A stretch of DNA of 64,000 bases, from assembly GCF_025452235.1 (NCBI RefSeq), contig NZ_CP104965.1, forward strand, positions 2,786,501 to 2,850,500, in the 5' to 3' direction. The notes beneath the pieces are model-generated. The model saw nothing but the letters and a program-made list of their open reading frames with translations. It did not search any database and was not told where the DNA came from. Both the position numbers and the translations under genes were made by a program. Below, piece after piece: positions 9,946-18,724 of the stretch (its first letter is position 1; every line of letters begins with the position of its first letter). This DNA comes from Devosia neptuniae (lineage in GTDB: Bacteria; Pseudomonadota; Alphaproteobacteria; Rhizobiales; Devosiaceae).

Positions 9946-10161
9946 ATGGCCTCGATCAACGGCACTGTTAAATTCTTCAACACCACCAAGGGCTTCGGCT
10001 TCATTTCGCCTGAGAATGGCGAAAAGGACGCGTTCGTTCACATCTCCGCCGTCGAGCGTTCGGGCCTGCAGGGCCTGTACGAAGGCGACAAGGTGACTTA
10101 CGAGCTCGAGAGCGGCCGTGACGGCAAGATCTCGGCCTGCAACCTGACCCTGGTTCAGTAA
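9946..10161 (+). CDS. Cold-shock domain protein
   Basis: A 71-residue single-domain cold-shock protein that binds single-stranded RNA/DNA and melts mRNA structure. Both RNA-binding motifs are intact: RNP1 as KGFGFI and RNP2 as AFVHIS. The start MASINGTVKFFN is standard for the family and AGGA lies 10 bases before it. About 230 untranslated bases separate it from the upstream tRNA; cold-shock genes often have long regulatory leaders, but no specific thermosensor motif could be assigned. A strong intrinsic terminator follows, so it is a single-gene unit. Confidence 0.96.
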   Translation: MASINGTVKFFNTTKGFGFISPENGEKDAFVHISAVERSGLQGLYEGDKVTYELESGRDGKISACNLTLVQ

Positions 10162-10200
10162 GAATCGACGGAGCGCCGCGACTCGTTCGCTGGCGATCCC

Positions 10201-10237
10201 AAAAAGGCCGCCTCGGGAAACCGGGGGCGGCCTTTTT
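10201..10237 (+). terminator. Intrinsic terminator after the cold-shock gene
   Basis: AAAAAGGCCGCC pairs with GGCGGCCTTTTT around a short G-rich loop, followed by GTTTTT; it starts 40 bases after the stop. Confidence 0.93.
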
Positions 10238-10422
10238 GTTTTTGCGGGGTAGAGAATTTGGATGGCATCAGTTGAGGGCCCAACCTGTCACCAAGCTGTC
10301 AGTTGACGCATAAAAGCCCCAGCCCGCCTGCGTCTTTCGTTCAATTCGTGGGAAATGCCCTTCCTTCCCTCGCGATAGAGGCCTATAGCGGCGCGACATT
10401 TCAGCACTCCCAGGGACCCAGT

Positions 10423-11112
10423 ATGTTCGGCATCGACCCGAGTTTCTTTTCTTCCTTGCTTCAGGTCATCATGATCGACCTCGTGCTGGCCGGGGACAAC
10501 GCCGTGGTTATCGGCCTTGCTGCGGCCGGTCTTGCCAAAGAGGTGCGCAAGAAGGCCATCCTGATCGGCATCATCGCCGCCACCGTGCTGCGCATCTGTT
10601 TCGCGCTGATCACCACGCAATTGCTCTCGCTGGGCGGGGCCCTTCTGATCGCGGGCGGCGTGCTGCTGCTTTATGTCTGCTGGAAGATGTATCGCGAACT
10701 CACCGTCTCCCATGAGGACGAAGAGGAAGCCACCGAGGCGCTCGAGAATGCTGACCTCAATGCCGATGGCACCGTGTCCGGCAAGGCTCCGCGCAAGTCG
10801 CTGCGCGATGCGGTCATCCAGATCATCATTGCCGACGTTTCCATGTCGCTCGACAACGTGCTGGCCGTGGCCGGTGCGGCGCAGCACCATTTTGAGGCGC
10901 TGATCTTCGGCCTGGCGCTGTCGGTGGTCATGATGGGCGTTGCTGCCACTTTCATCGCGCGCCTCCTGCATCAATACCGCTGGATCGCCTGGATCGGCCT
11001 GCTGATCATCCTCTATGTCGCTGCCAAGATGATCTATGAAGGCGCCGATCAGTGGCTTGGCTATACCCTGCCGCATATCCCGTTCATCTATAACGGCGCC
11101 GGCGGCCACTAA
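10423..11112 (+). CDS. TerC family integral membrane protein (YjbE type)
   Basis: A 229-residue membrane protein of the TerC/YjbE group, whose members are linked to metal (often manganese) efflux or loading of exported metalloproteins. The first helix contains the signature VIMIDLVLAGDNAVVIGLAA, repeated in the second half as IIIADVSMSLDNVLAVAGAA; these paired acidic motifs are the family hallmark. About seven hydrophobic segments are seen, with a charged acidic loop between about 95 and 125. The ATG at 10423 with AGGGA before it fits the family; an upstream in-frame ATG at 10303 would add an unrelated extension. Confidence 0.9.
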   Translation: MFGIDPSFFSSLLQVIMIDLVLAGDNAVVIGLAAAGLAKEVRKKAILIGIIAATVLRICFALITTQLLSLGGALLIAGGVLLLYVCWKMYRELTVSHEDEEEATEALENADLNADGTVSGKAPRKSLRDAVIQIIIADVSMSLDNVLAVAGAAQHHFEALIFGLALSVVMMGVAATFIARLLHQYRWIAWIGLLIILYVAAKMIYEGADQWLGYTLPHIPFIYNGAGGH

Positions 11113-11120
11113 ACTGCTTA

Positions 11121-11153
11121 CCGCCCGTGGTAGTCTTTAGTAACCACGGGCGG
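11121..11153 (+). terminator. Hairpin after the TerC gene
   Basis: Perfect 11-bp stem CCGCCCGTGGT/ACCACGGGCGG with an 11-base loop, 8 bases after the stop codon; there is no clear U-tract. Confidence 0.6.
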
Positions 11154-11246
11154 AACTTTGCGGCATTTGTAGTGCTGCAATAGGAAATTGCTCACCTAGG
11201 GGCTCTATCTTGCCGCTCAGAAATGTTCTGAGCAGGAAGCTCCGAG

Positions 11247-12431
11247 ATGGCCGCTATCACCGACCGCCTGGTTCATGACGATGCCGACGCGCCGCGCAAG
11301 TCGCGCCAAGCCGGTGCGACCGCACTTCAGCTCGAGACGCAGATCGTGTCGGGCGAGGAATGGGACCGGACCATCGCCGGGTTCGACGAGGTCTGCCAGG
11401 AACAGCTCCACATGTTCGCGCAAACGCGCTGGCCCGCGGTGACGCAGGAGCCGATGCTGTTTCTCGATCGGGGCGAGATCGTCGGCGGCGCGCTGATGAT
11501 GATCCAGCGCCTGCCGCTGGGCATTGGCGCCATCGCCATTTCCAAATGGGCTCCCATCGTCAGGCACGGCGCCCGCGCCGATCGTGACATTATCCACGCC
11601 GCCATGATCGATGCGCTGGTCGCCGAGTATGCCGATAAGCGCGGGCAATTGCTGTCGGTGCTGCCGCGCGCCTCGCTCACCGAAACCAATGAAGATTATG
11701 AGCGGCTGATCGCCCGCGGCTTCCAGCGCGGCTCGGTATTGGGGTTTCCCAATCGCTATATCGTCAACCTGCGGCTGGGCGATGCCGAGCAGCGCAAGAG
11801 CCTGCACCAGAAATGGCGCTACCATCTCAATAAATCGGAGAAGGAAGGGCTCAGCTTCGAGCATGCCGGGCCCGAGCGGATGGCCGAATTCGACGCACTC
11901 TACACGGCCATGACCGATCGCAAACAGTTCACCGATCATTCCGCCTATGAAACGGTGCCATCGCTGATGGCGACCGATATCGATGCGCTGCGGCCCGAAT
12001 TGTTCTTCATCCGCCACGAGGGCGAACTGGTCGCCGGTGCGCTGATCTTCAAGGCGGGCGATCGCGCCGTCTATCTCTATGGCGCCACCAATGACCGGGC
12101 GCTGCCATTGCGCGCGGGTTATTTCATGCATTGGCACATCATCCGCTGGCTGCGCGACAATACCGAGGCGGCCTGGTACGATCTGGGCGGCACCGATGGC
12201 TATCAAGGGCTGCACCAGTTCAAAAAGGGCATGGTGGGCGATGCCGGGGTGATCCGCCCGGTGCCGCCGGTCGCCAATTATGCGTCCAATCCGCTGGCTT
12301 ATCTCTTGGGCACCGGCGCATTCAACGCGCGTGACGCCTATTATCAGCTGCGCCGGGTGGTTGATGCCTGGCGCAATCCCAAAGCGCGTCCCGATCAGGC
12401 GCCACACGTGTCCACAGAAGGCCAGGGATGA
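11247..12431 (+). CDS. FemAB/BioF2-like peptidyl- or aminoacyl-transferase
   Basis: A 394-residue protein built of two GNAT-like halves, as in FemAB/FemX transferases. The conserved core KWRYHLNKSEKEG is near residue 191, and the C-terminal hallmark WYDLGGTDGYQGLHQFKKGM is near 310. FemAB proteins of Gram-positives add amino acids to peptidoglycan; proteobacterial relatives are found beside exopolysaccharide genes and may acylate or amino-acylate glycans. Its stop overlaps the start of the flippase gene by 4 bases (ATGA), which ties it to polysaccharide export. The substrate is unknown. Confidence 0.8.
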   Translation: MAAITDRLVHDDADAPRKSRQAGATALQLETQIVSGEEWDRTIAGFDEVCQEQLHMFAQTRWPAVTQEPMLFLDRGEIVGGALMMIQRLPLGIGAIAISKWAPIVRHGARADRDIIHAAMIDALVAEYADKRGQLLSVLPRASLTETNEDYERLIARGFQRGSVLGFPNRYIVNLRLGDAEQRKSLHQKWRYHLNKSEKEGLSFEHAGPERMAEFDALYTAMTDRKQFTDHSAYETVPSLMATDIDALRPELFFIRHEGELVAGALIFKAGDRAVYLYGATNDRALPLRAGYFMHWHIIRWLRDNTEAAWYDLGGTDGYQGLHQFKKGMVGDAGVIRPVPPVANYASNPLAYLLGTGAFNARDAYYQLRRVVDAWRNPKARPDQAPHVSTEGQG

Positions 12432-13756
12432 GTCTGCACCGGCGTCTGGTCTCCCAATCGACCATCATTTTCGGTGGGCGCCTGTTTGGCGCGGGCATCG
12501 TGTTTCTGGTGCAGGCGATGATTGCCCGGCTCTGGGGCGCCGGGCACCTGGGTGATTTCCTCATCATCACGGCCAGCTGCAACCTGATTGCGGTGGCCAT
12601 GCCGCTGGGCTTTCACACGATCGGCGCCTATTTCGCCGCCGAATATCGCGCCCGCAGCGAGCGCAGGCAACTCGGCGTGTTCATGCTGCATGCCTATGGC
12701 CATATCCTGGTCGCGCTGGTGCTGCTGCTGCTGGCCGGGCAATTCGTTCTGGGTCTGGTGGGGCAGGGTGGCAGCATCGTCGCCCAGCATTATGTGCCGG
12801 TGATTCTGCTGGCCTTTAGCGGCGCCACGGTCATGCTCAGCGGTTCGCTGCTGATCGGACTCAAGCGGCCGTTTTCCGGCTTTTTCGCCGATGGCATTTT
12901 CCGCCCGATCATTCTGGTCGCGGCCCTCGTGGGAGCGATGGGCATTGCCAATCGCGACGAAGGCTTCGACCATATGGTGTGGGGCGCCGCTATCGGTTTT
13001 GTGGTGATCGCGCTGGTGCAGTTCGGTTTCACACTGATTGCCTGGAGTGCAGTACCGGGGCGGGATACGGCAGTGCGCCCGCGCGAAAGCCGCCGCTGGT
13101 GGCGCTTTGCGCTGCCCTGGATGCTGATCGCGCTCGCCACCGATTTCTTCTTTGACATCAATCTGCTGCTGCTCAGCCAAATCTTGGGCCGCGAGGAATT
13201 GGCGATTTTCGGCGTCTGCACCCGCATTTTCGCACTGGTGTCGTTCGGCGTGTCGGCGGTCTATGCCGTGTCCATGCCCGACATGTTCGAGAGCGAGGCC
13301 AATGCCGACCGCAGCGCCTTCCACCGCAAAGTGGGCGACGCCAATATGGTGGCGACGGCGCTATCGCTGGTGCTGTTTTGTGTCACCGCGCTGGGTGCGC
13401 CGATTGCTTTGCAATTCTTCGGCCCGGGTTTCAGTGCAGGCGCCGCGCCGCTGGCCGTGCTGTGCCTGGCGCTGGTGGTGCGCTCAGCGATGGGACCGGC
13501 CTCGCTGGTCCTCTCCATCCATGATCGGCCCTATGCGAGCCTGCCAGCCGTGGCCCTGGGCATCATCGTGCTCTTTGTGGGCAATTGGTTATTGGCGCCG
13601 CCCTTCGGACTGATGGGCGCGGCGATTTCCGCTCTTATCGCCATCACCATCTGGTCGCTTGCGCTGTGGGCTATTGCCCTGCGCACCGCGAAGATGGATG
13701 TGTCGATCCTGCAATGGTTCCGTGCGCGGCGGGCGGCGGCGCTGCCGGTGGGTTAA
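12428..13756 (+). CDS. Oligosaccharide flippase-like membrane protein (Wzx/MOP superfamily)
   Basis: A 442-residue polytopic membrane protein with about 12 hydrophobic segments. The N-terminus (QSTIIFGGRLFGAGIVFLVQ) and overall length match polysaccharide flippases of the MOP superfamily, which move lipid-linked glycans across the inner membrane. It overlaps the FemAB-like gene by ATGA, so translation is probably coupled. Its last bases overlap the stop of the convergent GNAT gene by 3 bases. No glycosyltransferase or polymerase lies adjacent, so the glycan it serves must be made elsewhere. Confidence 0.8.
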   Translation: MSLHRRLVSQSTIIFGGRLFGAGIVFLVQAMIARLWGAGHLGDFLIITASCNLIAVAMPLGFHTIGAYFAAEYRARSERRQLGVFMLHAYGHILVALVLLLLAGQFVLGLVGQGGSIVAQHYVPVILLAFSGATVMLSGSLLIGLKRPFSGFFADGIFRPIILVAALVGAMGIANRDEGFDHMVWGAAIGFVVIALVQFGFTLIAWSAVPGRDTAVRPRESRRWWRFALPWMLIALATDFFFDINLLLLSQILGREELAIFGVCTRIFALVSFGVSAVYAVSMPDMFESEANADRSAFHRKVGDANMVATALSLVLFCVTALGAPIALQFFGPGFSAGAAPLAVLCLALVVRSAMGPASLVLSIHDRPYASLPAVALGIIVLFVGNWLLAPPFGLMGAAISALIAITIWSLALWAIALRTAKMDVSILQWFRARRAAALPVG

Positions 13757-14319
13757 ACGCCCACCAGCTCACCGAGCCGCTGCTTCAGCCGGCCCAGGCG
13801 GCCGACGTTGACGCCGCTGTCATAGTCCTCGGAGACCTTGGTGTAGGGTTTTTCGATCAGCATATAGTCCTGGCCGAAAATGTGTTTTTCGAGCAAGCAG
13901 GTTTCCTTGTAGCCGTAGCGCCGCAACAGCATGCGGGCGACTTCGTTTTCCGGGCGCACGAAGGTAAAGGCCTTGTGGAAGCGGCCATTGTCCCAATGCT
14001 CGTCAAAAGCGCGCATGCCGAACATGCCCAGCTTGGAATTGCGGTGGCTGGGGAATACCCAGCTCCAATAGCGGAAGATCGAGCCGCATTCGGGTCCCGA
14101 GATCATGGCGCCGCCAGCCACTCCGTCCGCATCCATGATCATGACATGCCAAGGGTCGATCGCCATGACATTGCGCAGGAAGGCCTTGTTGAGCCGCCCC
14201 ATTTCATGGGCCTTGAAGCGTTCGCTGTAATATTGGGACGATGCAATCACGTCCATCAATTCGCGATAGACCATGTCGATATCGGCAATAGTGGCGGCAC
14301 GGATAGTCATCTCGGCCAT
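13753..14319 (-). CDS. GNAT-like acetyltransferase
   Basis: A 188-residue GNAT-fold protein. It begins MTIRAATIADIDMVYREL after a short lead, as many GNATs do, and has the acetyl-CoA-side strand GVAGGAMISGPECGSIFRYW and a C-terminal motif with RRYGYKETCLLEKH. The ATG at 14319 is chosen because GAGGGAGG precedes it. The stop codon overlaps that of the convergent flippase gene. Its position suggests a link with the FemAB/flippase pair, but it is transcribed oppositely and no substrate can be named. Confidence 0.72.
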   Translation of the reverse strand: MAEMTIRAATIADIDMVYRELMDVIASSQYYSERFKAHEMGRLNKAFLRNVMAIDPWHVMIMDADGVAGGAMISGPECGSIFRYWSWVFPSHRNSKLGMFGMRAFDEHWDNGRFHKAFTFVRPENEVARMLLRRYGYKETCLLEKHIFGQDYMLIEKPYTKVSEDYDSGVNVGRLGRLKQRLGELVGV

Positions 14320-14497
14320 GATGAGCCCTCCCTCTGCTGTCGCGATACTAACAAACAGCCCTGTGTGCACAAAGCATCGTAGCTTGAGGCAGTTAATGGG
14401 CGGTGGCAGCGCCATGTACGAAGTTGCACGGTGATGGGCTTGCCCGACGCAGGAGCGGTCTTTAGAACGGAGCCGGGAGAGATAAGGGAGGATGACT

Positions 14498-16441
14498 ATG
14501 AGCGAGCAGCTCGTATTCCAGCCAAGTGCGGCTGCGATCGCACGCACCCACGTAACCAGCGCTCAATATGATGCGATGTATGCCCGCTCGATCAGCGACC
14601 CCAATGGGTTCTGGGCCGAGCAGGCGCAGCGGCTCGACTGGATCAAGTCCCCGACCATCATCAAGAACACCAGCTTTGCCTATCCAGATGTGTCGATCAA
14701 ATGGTTCGAGGACGGGGTGCTCAATGTCTCGGCCAATTGCCTGGACCGGCATCTGGCGACCCGCGGCGACCAGACGGCCATCGTGTGGGAAGGCGACACG
14801 CCCGGCACCGATGGCAAGGCGACCTATCGTGAGCTGTACGAGCGCGTCTGCCGCTTTGCCAATGTGCTGAAAGCCCATGGCGTCAAGAAGGGCGATCGCG
14901 TCACCATCTACATGCCCATGGTTATCGACACTGCCGTTGCCATGCTGGCCTGCACCCGTATCGGCGCGGTTCACTCAGTGATTTTCGGCGGCTTCTCGCC
15001 CGATTCCATCGCCGGCCGCGTGGCTGATTGCGGCAGCAAGATCATCCTCACGGCCGATGAAGGCCGCCGCGGCGGCAAGACCATCCCGCTCAAGAAGAAT
15101 GTCGATGAAGCCCTGACCAAGGTGCAGGGCGTCGAGACCGTCATCGTCGTCAAGGTCACCGGCAATCCGGTTGCCATGAGCGAAGGTCGCGACGTCTGGT
15201 ATGAGGATGCGGCTGCCAAGGTCGGCGCCGAGTGCCCGCCCGAGCCGATGAATGCGGAAGATCCGCTGTTCATCCTCTATACCTCGGGCTCCACCGGCAA
15301 GCCCAAGGGCGTGCTGCACACTACGGGCGGCTATCTCGTTTATGGCGCGCTGACGCACGAGCTCAGCTTCGATTATCGCGATGGCGAGGTCTATTGGTGC
15401 ACGGCCGATGTGGGCTGGATCACCGGCCACACCTATATCGTCTACGGTCCGCTGGCCAATGGCGCCACCACGCTGATGTTCGAGGGCATTCCGAGCTATC
15501 CCGATGCGTCGCGCTTCTGGCAGGTGGTGGAAAAGCACAAGGTCAATATCTTCCACACTGCGCCCACGGCCATCCGCGCGCTGATGGGCGCGGGCCATGA
15601 ATTCGCCGACAAATACGACATGCCTTCGCTGCGCCTGCTGGGCACGGTGGGGGAGCCGATCAATCCCGAAGCCTGGCTGTGGTATCACAAGCATGTCGGC
15701 AAGGAGCGCTGCGGCATTGTCGATTGCTGGTGGCAGACCGAAACCGGTGGCCACATGATCGCGCCATTCCCCGGCGCCATTCCCACCAAGCCGGGTTCGG
15801 CCACCAAGCCGTTTTTCGGCGTGCAGCCCGTCGTGCTGTCGCCCGAAGGCCGGCTGCAGGAGCAGACCAAGGCCGAAGGCGTGCTGGCCATTGCCGATAG
15901 CTGGCCGGGCCAGATGCGCAGTGTCTATGGCGATCACCAGCGCTTCATCGACACCTATTTTACCCAGTACAAGGGCTATTACTTCACCGGCGACGGCTGC
16001 CGCCGCGATGAAGATGGGTATTACTGGATCACCGGGCGCGTCGATGACGTGCTCAACGTCTCGGGCCACCGCCTGGGCACCGCCGAGGTCGAAAGCGCGC
16101 TGGTGGCCCATCCCAAGGTCAGCGAAGCCGCTGTTGTGGGCTACCCGCACGACGTCAAGGGGCAGGGCATCTATTGCTATGTCACCCTGATGGCCGGCGA
16201 GACCAGCGACGACGCCCTCAAGATCGAGCTGCGCAATTGGGTCCGCAAGGAAATCGGCCCCATCGCCACGCCCGACCTGATCCAATGGGCGCCGGGCCTG
16301 CCCAAGACCCGTTCCGGTAAAATCATGCGCCGCATCCTGCGCAAGGTTGCCGAAAACGACTTCGGTTCGCTGGGGGATACGTCGACGCTGGCTGATCCGG
16401 CCGTGGTGGATGATCTGATCGCCAACCGGCAGAACCGGTAG
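14498..16441 (+). CDS. acsA: Acetyl-coenzyme A synthetase
   Basis: AMP-forming acetate-CoA ligase, activating acetate through acetyl-AMP; 647 residues, the normal length. The AMP-binding motif [11 protein letters not shown] is near residue 260, the acetate-site region WWQTETGG near 410, and the adenylation lysine lies in [10 protein letters not shown] near 605. That lysine is the one acetylated in other bacteria to switch the enzyme off. The ATG at 14498 is preferred over 14492 because GGGAGG is directly adjacent to the first ATG but correctly spaced for the second. It is monocistronic in appearance. Confidence 0.97.
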   Translation: MSEQLVFQPSAAAIARTHVTSAQYDAMYARSISDPNGFWAEQAQRLDWIKSPTIIKNTSFAYPDVSIKWFEDGVLNVSANCLDRHLATRGDQTAIVWEGDTPGTDGKATYRELYERVCRFANVLKAHGVKKGDRVTIYMPMVIDTAVAMLACTRIGAVHSVIFGGFSPDSIAGRVADCGSKIILTADEGRRGGKTIPLKKNVDEALTKVQGVETVIVVKVTGNPVAMSEGRDVWYEDAAAKVGAECPPEPMNAEDPLFILYTSGSTGKPKGVLHTTGGYLVYGALTHELSFDYRDGEVYWCTADVGWITGHTYIVYGPLANGATTLMFEGIPSYPDASRFWQVVEKHKVNIFHTAPTAIRALMGAGHEFADKYDMPSLRLLGTVGEPINPEAWLWYHKHVGKERCGIVDCWWQTETGGHMIAPFPGAIPTKPGSATKPFFGVQPVVLSPEGRLQEQTKAEGVLAIADSWPGQMRSVYGDHQRFIDTYFTQYKGYYFTGDGCRRDEDGYYWITGRVDDVLNVSGHRLGTAEVESALVAHPKVSEAAVVGYPHDVKGQGIYCYVTLMAGETSDDALKIELRNWVRKEIGPIATPDLIQWAPGLPKTRSGKIMRRILRKVAENDFGSLGDTSTLADPAVVDDLIANRQNR

Positions 16442-16691
16442 GGAGCGCCGTCGCCAAAAACGAACGCGGACGGAGACCCCAAGATCTCCGCCCGCTAAGG
16501 CGGCAGCTTCATCGGCCGAAAGGTTGAAAAACGGCCTATGCTCCAAGTCGCCTGTATCTTCTATGCCATTGATGCTTATGAATTGGCATACCTCAAATGA
16601 CGTATGCCATGCGAATAGTGCGGCCGTCATTGTTTCGGCGGTTTTTTCCGGTGACGCTGTCGCCGCGTTTCTCCGAAAGCTGGATTTCCCC

Positions 16692-17777
16692 GTGACCGTT
16701 CTTCCCCACCTGCTGCTCGCCGCCTCCCTTTTCGCGGCGGTCCCCGCGCACGCCGTGACCCTCGAGCAAATGGCCGGGCAGATGATCGTCGTGGGTTTTC
16801 AGGGCAATGACGTCGATGACGCCAGTGTTGCGGCGCTGCGCGAGGAATTGACCGCGAGCGAATTGGGCGGGGTGATGTTCCTCAAGACCAATGTCAAAGA
16901 CCTCGCCACCGTCACCGCAATGAACCAGGCGTTTCGCGCGGCCTCGCCCGAGCTGCTGCCCTTCATCACCGTCGATCAGGAGGGCGGGGCCGTCGAGCGG
17001 CTGGATAGCGATGTAGGCTTCAAGGAAATTCCCAGCGCCGCCAGCATCGCCGCCAGAAATTCCCCCGAAGCCGCCGAGAAGATTTACGCCGGCATGGCCG
17101 CTTCCCTTGCCGGGCTTGGCTTTACCGTCAATTTCGGACCGGTTGCCGATATCAACCTGAACCCCAACAACCCGGTGATCGCCAAATTCGGCCGCTCGTA
17201 TAGCGCTGACGCGGCAAAGGTCGTCGCCTATGACGAGGCCTTCATCACCGCCCATCACGCCGCGGGGCTGCTGACCTCGCTCAAGCATTTCCCCGGTCAT
17301 GGCTCGTCCACCGCCGATAGTCATGAAGGCTTTGTCGATATCACCAGCACCTGGAAGCCCGAAGAACTCGACCCCTATCGCGAGCTTCTGGCCAAGGGCG
17401 ACGTCGATTTCGTCATGGTGGGCCATCTCTATCACGCCGATTATTCCGATGCCGGTGCGCAGGTGCCCGCTTCGCTCTCCCCGCAATGGATCACCGGCGT
17501 GTTGCGCGACGAGCTGGGATTTGATGGCGTGGTGATCAGCGACGACCTCGAAATGGGCGCCATCCGCCAGCATTTTGACCTGAAACAGACCGTCACCATG
17601 GCGGTGCGGGCCGGTATGGATGTGTTGCTGTTTTCCAATACCGCCAAATATCGGCCGGGCCTGGCCGACGAAATCCGGGCCATCCTGGTCGCCGAGGCCG
17701 AGGCTGACCCGGCCTTTGCGGCGCGGATCGAGCAGAGCTATCAGCGAATCGTCGCCCTCAAAGCCCGCATCCACTAA
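16692..17777 (+). CDS. Exported glycoside hydrolase family 3 (NagZ-like) protein
   Basis: Probable beta-N-acetylhexosaminidase of family GH3. The NagZ-type catalytic loop KHFPGHGSSTADSH (acid/base His and Asp) is present, as is the nucleophile region VVISDDLEMGAI. The N-terminus from the GTG at 16692 reads TVLPHLLLAASLFAAVPAHA, a clear Sec signal peptide with an AHA cleavage site. This predicts a periplasmic enzyme, whereas classical NagZ is cytoplasmic. No lipobox is seen. An upstream ATG at 16524 is in frame but would bury the signal peptide behind about 56 residues. The ribosome binding site is weak, so the start is uncertain. Confidence 0.85.
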   Translation: MTVLPHLLLAASLFAAVPAHAVTLEQMAGQMIVVGFQGNDVDDASVAALREELTASELGGVMFLKTNVKDLATVTAMNQAFRAASPELLPFITVDQEGGAVERLDSDVGFKEIPSAASIAARNSPEAAEKIYAGMAASLAGLGFTVNFGPVADINLNPNNPVIAKFGRSYSADAAKVVAYDEAFITAHHAAGLLTSLKHFPGHGSSTADSHEGFVDITSTWKPEELDPYRELLAKGDVDFVMVGHLYHADYSDAGAQVPASLSPQWITGVLRDELGFDGVVISDDLEMGAIRQHFDLKQTVTMAVRAGMDVLLFSNTAKYRPGLADEIRAILVAEAEADPAFAARIEQSYQRIVALKARIH

Positions 17778-17914
17778 CCGCAACTGCGGCCAAAACCCGC
17801 ATCCATGGGGCTTTCCCCAGCCAAAACGGGCTAAGTGTTTCCTCGGGAGCCTTCCCCAGATAAACTGCGCGTCGCTGTCCTCCCCTGGATGGCGTGTGCA
17901 GGAGACTTTGCTTG

Positions 17915-18724
17915 ATGGCGGACGAGCGCGAGACCCGACAAGTCCGGGCCATGTTCATTTCGGACGTGCATCTGGGCATGAAGCCGATCCGGGTCAGCCA
18001 GCTCATCGAATTTCTGCGCGCGCATGACGCCGAGACCATCTATCTGGTCGGCGATGTCGTGGATGGCTGGCGCCTCGCCAAGGCCTGGCACTGGCCCAAT
18101 GAATATAATGTTCTGGTCAATCTGCTGCTCGAAAAGGCCAATGCGGGCACCCGCGTCGTCTACCTGCCGGGCAATCACGACGAGTTCCTGCGCGAATATC
18201 TGGGCACCTATTTCGGCGAGGTCGAATTCGTCGATCGCACCGTCCACACCACCGCCACGGGCAAGACCTATCTGGTCATCCATGGCGATCAATTCGACGT
18301 CGTGGTGATGAATGCCAAATGGCTCGCCCATGTCGGTGACTGGGCCTATAACGCGGCCCTGCGCGTCAATATCGCCATCAATTGGGTGCGCCGGCGACTC
18401 GGCCTGCAATATTGGTCCTTGAGCGCCTGGGCCAAGCAAAAGGTCAAAAATGCCGTCTCGGTGATCGGGCGATTCGAGGAAGCTCTGGTCCACGAAGCCA
18501 AGGAATCCGGGGTTGACGGGGTCATCTGCGGGCACATTCATTTTGCTGACATGCATGACAGGCTAGGTATCCACTACATCAACACTGGTGATTGGGTGGA
18601 AAGTTGCACGGCGATAGTCGAGACAACGGACGGCAATTTCGAGTTGATCAAGTGGACCGAGATGATGGCGGCCGAGCCCCGCCGCTTCCGCCTCCGCAAG
18701 GCGGATCGTTCCGCCGCCTCCTGA
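17915..18724 (+). CDS. LpxH-like metallophosphoesterase (UDP-2,3-diacylglucosamine diphosphatase family)
   Basis: Calcineurin-like phosphoesterase of 269 residues. All five metal-site motifs are present: FISDVHLG near 13, GDVVDGW near 40, GNHDE near 80, IHGDQFD near 117 and CGHIHFAD near 203. The family removes UMP from UDP-diacylglucosamine in lipid A synthesis; because many alphaproteobacteria use LpxI for that step, this copy may act on a related lipid or nucleotide. Its 3' end overlaps the glycosyltransferase gene, suggesting the two act on the same envelope glycolipid. The ATG at 17915 follows GGAG by 10 bases. Confidence 0.85.
   Translation: MADERETRQVRAMFISDVHLGMKPIRVSQLIEFLRAHDAETIYLVGDVVDGWRLAKAWHWPNEYNVLVNLLLEKANAGTRVVYLPGNHDEFLREYLGTYFGEVEFVDRTVHTTATGKTYLVIHGDQFDVVVMNAKWLAHVGDWAYNAALRVNIAINWVRRRLGLQYWSLSAWAKQKVKNAVSVIGRFEEALVHEAKESGVDGVICGHIHFADMHDRLGIHYINTGDWVESCTAIVETTDGNFELIKWTEMMAAEPRRFRLRKADRSAAS

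Noticed and set aside
10238..10422. yybP-ykoY (manganese) riboswitch before the TerC-family gene
   Set aside because: The conserved loop sequences of that riboswitch were not found; only unrelated short palindromes are present.
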